64,000 bases of DNA from positions 248,001 through 312,000 of the forward strand of contig NZ_BAABRO010000003.1 in assembly GCF_039545035.1 (NCBI RefSeq). Reading direction: 5' to 3'. Numbering within the stretch: position 1 is the first letter of the stretch; each line of letters starts with the position of its first letter. Source of the DNA: Novipirellula caenicola (GTDB taxonomy: Bacteria > Planctomycetota > Planctomycetia > Pirellulales > Pirellulaceae). The notes under the pieces are model-generated. The model was not told the DNA's origin and made no database searches. It saw nothing but the letters and a program-made list of their open reading frames with translations. Both the position numbers and the translations under genes were made by a program. Of the stretch, positions 35,394 to 42,703 are shown one piece after another.

Positions 35394-36555
35394 AGCCATA
35401 ACGCTCAAAATAAGAAGCCCAGCGTGATCGAATCAATTCGTCCGCTTCGGGAGCCAGTTGGTGTTGGTTGGTTTTGTAATCTTTGTGTTCGGTTTCTGCC
35501 CACGCCTGGATCGTTGGCTCGACCGCATCAAAATCGCTCAGACGCAATGTTTGGTAGATTTTTCGCAGCGTGCCTACCGGATCGGCGGTGAGATCTTCGT
35601 AACGAATGTCGATCAACCGGTCGGGCGAGACGGATTCGCGTTGCTGGTGAAACGCCTCGTACATCTTCTCGAGACACTCGAGCACATACGGTTCGATCGC
35701 TTCGTTATTTGGCTTTTGCAGTGCCTGGACTTCATCAAGCCCTTTCCACAACCGGCATGTCGATGGAAACAGCGAGCGAGGATCGCGAGAGATGTGAATG
35801 AATTTGGCTTCGGGAAATTCGCGGGCCAAGTACGCGATCCGTCCGGTGTGCGTCGGGCTCTTGATCACCAACGGCCGCCCGGTCGCAACGCTAACGTTTA
35901 GCAAGAATCGACGCAGCGATTTTAGCCAATGGTCGATTGCGGTTTCGTCGACCCCTTCAAAACTGAGGTAATCGATATCGACGGGGCCTTCGTTAGGAAA
36001 TGCAATCCGCCGATAAGGCGACGGCAATCCCATCGTCAGCAACGCAAATTCGTCTTCTTGGGGACGGTCCCATCCGGCAGCCATGTTGTCCATCGGCCGT
36101 TTGCCCGGCAGCAACCAATTGGCGAAACGCCGGAAAAACCATTCGGTGGCCAAGAAATGGGCAGGAGCAAAGCACTGGAACGTCGAGGGACTGCTCAAAC
36201 GTTCATCTCGCACCATCAGTTCGTGCAGCAGTGTGGTCCCGCTTCGCCAATGGCCGATGATAAAAACGGGGGTGCCATGAAGTTCGGCTTCCCGCAGTCG
36301 CCGTCGAAAAATGAGTTTTTGCAACCCCCCCATGATCGAATTGAATGGGGTTGCAATGGTCACGCCAATGACGATTCCCACCCGGCTGGGTGAGATGCGA
36401 AATCGGCCTTCGCGAAGCAATCGAAACCACGCCAATGGCTTCATTCCGTGCCAAAATCGCGGTGTATAGAACGGATATTGATGGAATGGAGTCTCGGACA
36501 ACGAAATGGCTGTGAATAAATGAGGGAAGCGAAGGAACCAAATCACCCTTAACAC
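35386..36555 (-). CDS. sulfotransferase family protein
   Basis: 389 residues. It has the PAPS-binding 5' loop FIIGHWRSGTTLLHELM and the 3' phosphate-binding segment VIKSPTHTGRIAYLAREFPE followed by FIHISRDPRSLFPS. The C-terminal RYEDLTADPVGTLRKIYQ is also typical of bacterial Sulfotransfer_3 proteins. It should transfer sulfate from PAPS to a sugar, lipid or other acceptor; the acceptor is unknown. The start could be internal (Met38, MKPLAWFRLLREG). Its end overlaps the DUF1080 lipoprotein gene. Confidence 0.88.
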   Translation of the reverse strand: MLRVIWFLRFPHLFTAISLSETPFHQYPFYTPRFWHGMKPLAWFRLLREGRFRISPSRVGIVIGVTIATPFNSIMGGLQKLIFRRRLREAELHGTPVFIIGHWRSGTTLLHELMVRDERLSSPSTFQCFAPAHFLATEWFFRRFANWLLPGKRPMDNMAAGWDRPQEDEFALLTMGLPSPYRRIAFPNEGPVDIDYLSFEGVDETAIDHWLKSLRRFLLNVSVATGRPLVIKSPTHTGRIAYLAREFPEAKFIHISRDPRSLFPSTCRLWKGLDEVQALQKPNNEAIEPYVLECLEKMYEAFHQQRESVSPDRLIDIRYEDLTADPVGTLRKIYQTLRLSDFDAVEPTIQAWAETEHKDYKTNQHQLAPEADELIRSRWASYFERYGYV

Positions 36556-36767
36556 TGTAATTGTTTGGGGTTAGGACGTGCAGTCGTCGAGTGTCGTCGC
36601 GGTGTTGCTTTGTGAGATTTTCCATGCCCCCCGTGATGGCGGTGGGTTCGGAATTCGCAAGATTGCCGGTCGATCTGGGGGGCTCCCTCACGCTTTGGGT
36701 GGTTTCGGCTACAATCGCACCTCGTTTGCGGGCGAAAGGTTTGTAGGCCGTTATTTTTCCGGCACCG

Positions 36768-37226
36768 GTGCTCCATGACCGTATCGCCACGAATCCATTG
36801 CTCGATTGTTTTAGCGTCTTGTTTCCGCTCAGTTCTTGCTCGTCTCGTATTCCAAACGGTTTCATCAAGTTGTCTGAAATTCCCCCCAGCCGAAATTCCG
36901 AGTCGACCGACTCGGCCGCTCGAGAACTCTCGATCGTCGATCTGCAGCAGCACATCCATCAGATGTATTACGAGAAGGATGTCGCGCGTGGCGTCGAAGG
37001 CACGTTCATGTGGTTGATGGAAGAGGTAGGAGAATTGTCATCGGCATTGCGAGGGAACGATCGCGAGAATCTCGCCGAAGAGTTTGCGGACGTGATCGCG
37101 TGGTTGGCAACGATCGCCAACGTCGCTCAGATTGACCTGAACGCCGCGTTGGTTGCCAAATACGGTCACGGTTGTCCCGGTTGTCACCGGTTGGTTTGTG
37201 AATGCCCCGATTCCGAAAAGCCGTGA
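36768..37226 (+). CDS. MazG-like nucleotide pyrophosphohydrolase domain protein
   Basis: Up to 152 residues from a GTG at 36768; a TTG at 36870 giving 118 residues is a better match to the domain, because the first 34 residues look non-coding in character. The MazG fold is seen in LQQHIHQMYYEKD, MWLMEEVGELSSALRG and ENLAEEFADVIAWLATIAN, which supply the EExxE and ExxD acidic residues that bind magnesium. Such enzymes hydrolyse (d)NTPs to the monophosphate. The C-terminus adds a cysteine cluster CPGCHRLVCECP that could bind zinc, an unusual add-on. The next gene starts 26 bp downstream and may be co-transcribed. Confidence 0.8.
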   Translation: MLHDRIATNPLLDCFSVLFPLSSCSSRIPNGFIKLSEIPPSRNSESTDSAARELSIVDLQQHIHQMYYEKDVARGVEGTFMWLMEEVGELSSALRGNDRENLAEEFADVIAWLATIANVAQIDLNAALVAKYGHGCPGCHRLVCECPDSEKP

Positions 37227-37252
37227 ATCCAATCAAGTTAAGCTCCGATTCT

Positions 37253-39565
37253 ATGAACCCATCGAACGTGATCCGGCCCTGCAGACTGTTGTTTCTCTTG
37301 GGATGCCTGTGCATCTCGCTCGTCACGCTGCAGAGTGCCGCTGCGGAGGAAACGGCATCGGTGGCGGACAAGCCGAGTTCCCAAGCATCTGAAAACTCAG
37401 CATCTGCGAGCTCCGCACTTGCAAACGATGTGATCATTGGAATCAATGGTCTCTTTCGAGTCGGGTGTTGGACCGGAATTCGACTCGAGTCCCAGCCGAC
37501 GGCGCCTGTTCGCGTCCAAACCGAAGATGGCGACGGGGTTTCGGTAAGCTACGTTCGCGATTTCGCCGACACCGACTCTGCCGGTTCGAGTTGGACGTAT
37601 GCGATTGCCGGCAGCGAAGCCGCTCCGTTGATCGCCGAGCGTGCCGATGGCAGCCAAATCGTCACACGTTTTCCGCCCATCGGAGCGCCATCGCGTGAAT
37701 CGTCGCAGGTGCCGCTCGGCATGCCTTGGATTGTCAGTTTTGGTGATCCACTAGGCGTTCATGAAATTGGTGAAAACCGAATTTTGAAGCGAGATGCGTC
37801 CGTGGCGGTTTCACAACCCACCGCCGCGGATCAGCTTCCCGATTCGGTGATGGGGTACGAAGGAGTCGATTTGATCATGGTCGGTGCCGGCGGTGCCGAG
37901 TTGTTGGCCTCGCTCAGCTCCGCACAGCAGCAAGCTATTGTCGATTGGGTGCAATCCGGAGGCCGGATCGTCTTGATGCTTGGTGGTTCGTTGCCGGAAA
38001 TGCAGTCGGCGGCACCGTGGTTATTGGACCTGTTGCCGACGCCCCCCGGTTCTCAGTGGACCGTCGTTGAATTGGATCCCTCGGCGATCGAAACCTTCAC
38101 CTCGACGCAAAACCCTTTGTCATCGTTCCTGGGCGCCAAACTTCCCAAGGGCGTGGGAGAGGTGATCATCACGGGGCGAACGACGCGGCGAGTCAGTACA
38201 CCGATTGCCGCAGAGTACATCGTGGGGTTGGGCAAGATGACGGTGATCGCCGCGGATTTGCATGCGGAACCTTTTGTCGATTGGCCGCAGCGATTGGATT
38301 TGGTGCTCAGTTTGACTGGCTCGCTGTTGCAATCCACGGACACGCCGTTTGCCAAGACCAACCGCTCGACCGCGTATGATGATTTGGCAGGCCAGATGCG
38401 GTCCACCTTGGACCAATTCGACAGCCAACGCCGGTTTGGTTTTTCGTTGGTCTCACTGATCGTGCTCGGTTTGATTGCGTTGATCGGGCCGCTGGACTAC
38501 TTCTTGGTCAATCGCGTTTTCGGCAAACCACTTTTGGGCTGGCTGACGTTTCCCATCATGGCGATTGCCATTTCCGTGCTGTTGGTATTGCAGGCTCGCG
38601 TGGTGTCGGACACCGAGCCAAACGCGACGGCAAAGGTTGCGTCCGGTGCCGGTGAGCAAGTGAAGCTTGCGGCGTCGTCGGCACCGACATTGCACAGCAA
38701 TCGCTTCGAGATTGTCGACATCGATTCGGCCAGCGGACGGGGCAAGATGTTCACTTGGAACACCATCTATTCGCACGATGCACGCCAATTGGATGTTGCG
38801 GTGGCCGCGAGCCCGGCGTTTGAGGGGATCGCCAAACGCATCGATTCGAATCTAACGTTTCCCTTTGGATTTCCCGGCCGATCGTTCGGCGCGATCCAGG
38901 TCAGTGGCGAGAGTGCTCGTTTGCCCGGCTACGAGGTCCTGCTTCGATCCCGCGACAATACGTTGACCAGCCAATTAGATGACGTCCCGTTTGCGCCACG
39001 TAGCAGTAAGTCGATTGCCAGCCAGATGCGTTTTGTCGCCGACGTTTCCGAGGATCTGTCGATGCGGCGGCGTAGTGGTAGCGAGCTGCTCGAAGGATCG
39101 CTGCGGAATCCATTTCCGGTCGACGTGCTCAATGGCATGCTGATTTATCGCAATTGGCTGTATTTGCTGCCGACACGATTTCCAGCCGGCACCTCGATCG
39201 AGTCGGTTGATTCGCTGCGTCAAAAGAATTTCCGTTGGCAGCTGTCACGACAAAAAGCACTGGAAAGCTCGACCGAAACCGAGTCATGGGACCCATCGTC
39301 GACCGCGAATCTAGAACGATTAACCGAGATGATCATGTTTCATGACGTGGTCGGAGCCGAACGGTACACGGGGTTGCGTCACGAGGTACTTTCGTTCTTG
39401 GATCTCAGTGATGTGTTGACTCGCGAACGTTGCATTTTGATCGGAAAGCTTGCACGTCCGGTGACCCAGTTCCAAAACCAAGGCGATCAAGACGAACCCA
39501 TTCATGTTGACGAAACTCTTTCGCTGATTCGGTTGGTAATGCCAATCAGTGCAAAACGACGATAA
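37253..39565 (+). CDS. exported/membrane protein with a GATase1-like segment
   Basis: 770 residues from the ATG at 37253. A signal peptide (CRLLFLLGCLCISLVTLQSAAAEE) is followed by a beta-rich region. Next is a class I glutamine amidotransferase-like segment (GYEGVDLIMVGAGGAELLASL, QQAIVDWVQSGGRIVLMLGG), without a visible catalytic cysteine. Two membrane segments follow at about residues 400-455 (FSLVSLIVLGLIALIGPLDYF). The C-terminal 300 residues are extracytoplasmic. It lies 78 bp before an ABC ATPase on the same strand, so the two probably form a transport or envelope-assembly module. Function is not recognised beyond this. Confidence 0.8.
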   Translation: MNPSNVIRPCRLLFLLGCLCISLVTLQSAAAEETASVADKPSSQASENSASASSALANDVIIGINGLFRVGCWTGIRLESQPTAPVRVQTEDGDGVSVSYVRDFADTDSAGSSWTYAIAGSEAAPLIAERADGSQIVTRFPPIGAPSRESSQVPLGMPWIVSFGDPLGVHEIGENRILKRDASVAVSQPTAADQLPDSVMGYEGVDLIMVGAGGAELLASLSSAQQQAIVDWVQSGGRIVLMLGGSLPEMQSAAPWLLDLLPTPPGSQWTVVELDPSAIETFTSTQNPLSSFLGAKLPKGVGEVIITGRTTRRVSTPIAAEYIVGLGKMTVIAADLHAEPFVDWPQRLDLVLSLTGSLLQSTDTPFAKTNRSTAYDDLAGQMRSTLDQFDSQRRFGFSLVSLIVLGLIALIGPLDYFLVNRVFGKPLLGWLTFPIMAIAISVLLVLQARVVSDTEPNATAKVASGAGEQVKLAASSAPTLHSNRFEIVDIDSASGRGKMFTWNTIYSHDARQLDVAVAASPAFEGIAKRIDSNLTFPFGFPGRSFGAIQVSGESARLPGYEVLLRSRDNTLTSQLDDVPFAPRSSKSIASQMRFVADVSEDLSMRRRSGSELLEGSLRNPFPVDVLNGMLIYRNWLYLLPTRFPAGTSIESVDSLRQKNFRWQLSRQKALESSTETESWDPSSTANLERLTEMIMFHDVVGAERYTGLRHEVLSFLDLSDVLTRERCILIGKLARPVTQFQNQGDQDEPIHVDETLSLIRLVMPISAKRR

Positions 39566-39643
39566 CCCAAAAAGCGGGCGTCCTAACCAGGCCGTTCGTC
39601 CATTTGTGATCGCAACCATTTACATCGAAAGCGAAGACCACGC

Positions 39644-40582
39644 GTGATCAAGACAGTTGACTTAACCAAAAAATATGGCGACGCGTTCGCGATCAAAGGG
39701 ATCGATTTGGATCTCCAAGCCGGTGACTTGTTCGGCTTTATCGGGCCCAATGGTGCAGGCAAAACGACCACGATGCGGATCATCGCCACGCTATTGGAAC
39801 CGACTTGGGGCGAGGCCTATGTGTGTGGCCACAGCGTGCATACCCAGCCCAAGGAAATTCGCCGGCTTGTCGGCTATATGCCTGACTTTTTCGGGGTGTA
39901 TGACGACATGACCGTGGTCGAGTATCTCGAGTTTTTTGCTGCGGCCTATCGTATCAACGGAAAACAGCGAACCGATCGCGTCAATGAAATGCTCGATGTC
40001 GTGGACCTCGAATTTAAACGCGATGCCTACGCCAACACGCTTTCGCGTGGTCAAACTCAACGTCTTGGATTGGCGCGTACGCTACTGCACGACCCGCAAG
40101 TCCTGCTGCTTGACGAGCCGCTTTCGGGGCTCGATCCGCGAGCCCGGATCGAGATGCGGAATCTGCTTCGCAAGCTCGGTGAAATGGGCAAAACCGTGAT
40201 TGTCAGTAGTCACATTCTGCCCGAATTGGCCGATGTTTGTAACAAAGTCGGGATCATCGATCGTGGTGAATTGAAGCAGAACGCCAAAGTCACCGAAGTC
40301 ATCAAGATGGTGCGCGAACACACCGTGTTGGTGATTCAAACCGCGCAGCGCGAGCAGATGGATGATGTCGCCAAGTTGCTGCAAGGGCACGAGAAAGTGC
40401 AGGGCAGCGAGCCCGGCGATGATGCGATCCGCATCGTGCTAAAAGCAGGTGTGGAAGATTACAGCGATCTACCGAAACTGCTAATCGAAAATGGGATCGC
40501 GTTGAAACGATTCAGCGAAGAAGAGCTTGATCTCGAGTCCGCGTTCATGGCACTGACCAAGGGCACCAGCCGCCGCATGTAG
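39644..40582 (+). CDS. ABC transporter ATP-binding protein
   Basis: 312 residues from a GTG start. It has Walker A GPNGAGKTTTMR, signature LSRGQTQRLGLAR, Walker B VLLLDEPLSGLDP and the switch histidine in VIVSSHILPELADVC. The arrangement matches ABC-2 type exporters of the CcmA/NatA group, with a 90-residue C-terminal extension. Normally a separate permease gene follows; here the next gene is on the opposite strand, so the permease must be elsewhere or be the upstream membrane protein. Substrate unknown. Confidence 0.92.
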   Translation: MIKTVDLTKKYGDAFAIKGIDLDLQAGDLFGFIGPNGAGKTTTMRIIATLLEPTWGEAYVCGHSVHTQPKEIRRLVGYMPDFFGVYDDMTVVEYLEFFAAAYRINGKQRTDRVNEMLDVVDLEFKRDAYANTLSRGQTQRLGLARTLLHDPQVLLLDEPLSGLDPRARIEMRNLLRKLGEMGKTVIVSSHILPELADVCNKVGIIDRGELKQNAKVTEVIKMVREHTVLVIQTAQREQMDDVAKLLQGHEKVQGSEPGDDAIRIVLKAGVEDYSDLPKLLIENGIALKRFSEEELDLESAFMALTKGTSRRM

Positions 40583-40593
40583 ACGTTAAACAA

Positions 40594-41079
40594 TTACGAC
40601 TCGCTTGAGGGAAGGTTTTCAAGGTCAATTTTATCTTGAGGTCTCCCGGATGCTTGCTTCATTCTTCTTAGCCAGTGGAGGCTCGCGAAACGCAGGGAAC
40701 CGATTGTTTTAGCCGTCGCGAAAAGCTCGTCCAAGGGTTCGCCAGGTAGGCCTGGAATAAAATCAAACAAGTCGAGGTAGCCCAGTTTAGTACTGAGCAT
40801 CATCAGGTGTTCGCGGGCAATGTATTCGGGCGTAATGGGAACTGTTTTCTCAATCCCCGTTTCGGGATCCAGCTCATTGCTAATCCAACATCCCTCTAGT
40901 TTGGATAGCACTTCATAAAGTGCTTTCACGCTTTCATCGGATCGTTTGAAGATGATATCGACATCTTGCGTGGCTCGCGGGAAGCCGTGGTAGTTGACAG
41001 CGTGTCCACCGATGATCACGAACGGTACGTTTGCTGTGGCCATTGTTTCGGCAATGCGTAGCGGCGAATCATCATTCAT
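40594..41079 (-). CDS. nucleotidyltransferase, AbiEii/DUF6036-like, possible toxin of a TA pair
   Basis: 161 residues. VPFVIIGGHAVNYHGFPRAT followed by QDVDIIF gives the GG..H and DxD pattern of Pol-beta-fold nucleotidyltransferases. It is compact and followed by an alpha-helical tail (LHWLRRMKQASGRPQDKIDL) with the RxxDxxDL-like end seen in AbiEii-type proteins. AbiEii-type toxins add nucleotides to RNA or proteins. The upstream small gene overlaps its start by eight bases (ATGAATGA), the usual tight coupling of a toxin-antitoxin operon. A housekeeping role cannot be excluded. Confidence 0.8.
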   Translation of the reverse strand: MNDDSPLRIAETMATANVPFVIIGGHAVNYHGFPRATQDVDIIFKRSDESVKALYEVLSKLEGCWISNELDPETGIEKTVPITPEYIAREHLMMLSTKLGYLDLFDFIPGLPGEPLDELFATAKTIGSLRFASLHWLRRMKQASGRPQDKIDLENLPSSES

Positions 41080-41332
41080 CGCGCAGTCCGCATTCGTGTT
41101 TCATCTCCATCTCTAAACGCTTGACATTTGAAGCTCGTCGCTGATGGTGGTTGCGTTTGATAAATGCTTCGACTGCCTTCGGGTTAGATCGCATCGTTGC
41201 AATGGCGGCTTGTTGAAGCTGGCGAGACAGAGCTAAGCACTCTTCCGGTGTCAGTGCGTGCATCTGCTTGCGTCGCCAAGCGTTCGCTTTTTCATTTGCA
41301 GCCGAAATGTGGTCGGAAGTTGGTTCGATCAT
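41072..41332 (-). CDS. small basic helical protein upstream of nucleotidyltransferase, possible antitoxin
   Basis: 86 residues, mostly helical and rich in Arg, His and Lys (RRKQMHALTPEECLALSRQL, AVEAFIKRNHHQRRASNVKR). No family recognised. It precedes and overlaps the nucleotidyltransferase gene, so the two are translated together. By position it may be the partner or antitoxin of that protein. Confidence 0.7.
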   Translation of the reverse strand: MIEPTSDHISAANEKANAWRRKQMHALTPEECLALSRQLQQAAIATMRSNPKAVEAFIKRNHHQRRASNVKRLEMEMKHECGLRDE

Positions 41333-41467
41333 CAGTCAGTTGAGCATTTTTCTGGAAAGGCGTAGGGCTGATTCCCGCTAATTTTAAGCAAGTCGATCGT
41401 AGCGTTCTACGGATTCACTTCATGTGGCGGAAAAAACAGCGCTTTTGAAATCCAAGCCGCAGCTTTG

Positions 41468-42514
41468 CTACTTCTGCGGCGCGGCTTTGGCTAACCGCAT
41501 GACCAGATGTTCGAGTAAGAATCGATCGCGTCCATCGGCGCTGTGCGTTCCTTTGAGCCGGAGGTCGGCGTCCAGTAGCCAGGGCAGTAGCTGTTTGCCG
41601 CGGGCTCGCCCGAGGCCTCGCAGCTGAGCTTTGGATTGTTGGATGTCCGAGGGGCGGTGGATTCCCGCCGATGCCAATGCGTCTTCGAGCTGCACCGAGC
41701 GGCCTTCGCGTTCACGATGCTCGACCACCGCGGTGGCCATCCCCAATCGACGCAGCGACCAAGCGATCTGTGGCAGAAGTGCGATTGGCCGCTGACCGCC
41801 GCTCATCAGTTTGTCTAATTGCAGCAGCGCCTCGGCAGCGTTGCCGGTCGCGATCGCTTCGGTGATTTGCCACACCGTTTTGCCTTGCCATCCGGCGACC
41901 ACTTCCCGCACGAGCGGTTCGTCGATCGTTTCTCCGGGCGGTTTGTAAAGTGCCAGCTTGGCGATCTCGGTTTCAATCATCCCGATCTCTTCGCCCAGCA
42001 TTTCGATCAGGGCGTCGGCGGCTTCCCCAGACAACGCAGCGCCATGCCGTTTGGCGACATAGTTGCACAAAAATTTGCGACGGTTGGCTGCGGTGATCCC
42101 CAGCTTCTTGTCGGTGCTGGCGGTGCAGGCGACGGCCAAGTGGTCGCCCGCAATCGCTTTGTACAACTTGGTGTTCGACGCCAACGTTGTCATTTCCATG
42201 ACAAAGCGGTTGGACTCGCCTGGATTAGCAGCATACTTCTCCAGCTCCGGACGATGATTCGACACGAATTTGTCGGCATCGCGGATCACGATCGTTCGTT
42301 TTCCATCAAAATCAAACAGCGACGCAGTGGCCAGGTCATCACGGAGATCAGACCAGCGAACCGTTTCACCATCAAACGAGGTGACGTCGCCATCAGAAGA
42401 CAACGCCGAAATAACCCATGTCCGTAGCGTGGTGTCGGGACCAAACACGGCGGCCATCGACGGCAATTGCGCCGGTGGCTTGGTTAACATTTCAAAGGCG
42501 TTCAGAATCGCCAT
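41468..42514 (-). CDS. holA: DNA polymerase III subunit delta
   Basis: 348 residues, typical for HolA. It is the wrench of the clamp loader that opens the sliding clamp at the replication fork. Recognised by the N-terminal ATPase-like fold (MAAVFGPDTTLRTWVISAL, SLFDFDGKRTIVIRDADKFV), the central GEEIGMIETEIAKLALY and WQGKTVWQITEAIATGNAAE, and the C-terminal helical domain (PIALLPQIAWSLRRLGMATA). It lacks a strict Walker A, as expected for delta. Transcribed alone. Confidence 0.9.
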   Translation of the reverse strand: MAILNAFEMLTKPPAQLPSMAAVFGPDTTLRTWVISALSSDGDVTSFDGETVRWSDLRDDLATASLFDFDGKRTIVIRDADKFVSNHRPELEKYAANPGESNRFVMEMTTLASNTKLYKAIAGDHLAVACTASTDKKLGITAANRRKFLCNYVAKRHGAALSGEAADALIEMLGEEIGMIETEIAKLALYKPPGETIDEPLVREVVAGWQGKTVWQITEAIATGNAAEALLQLDKLMSGGQRPIALLPQIAWSLRRLGMATAVVEHREREGRSVQLEDALASAGIHRPSDIQQSKAQLRGLGRARGKQLLPWLLDADLRLKGTHSADGRDRFLLEHLVMRLAKAAPQK

Positions 42515-42703
42515 CAGTAACTTTTAAGCGAGTGTTTCGAGTGGGGACTGCCAGGGCTCCAGCCTAAAGACTGTGCTTTGCAAACGCCACCGGTGGCAGA
42601 AGTTCGCCTGCGACCGGAGTTTAGAGGCGACCGGAGTTGTGCCGCTCCTATTGATGACCGCCTGGAAGCCGATCCCTCATCCTGACCGGCGAGGCACTAC
42701 TCA

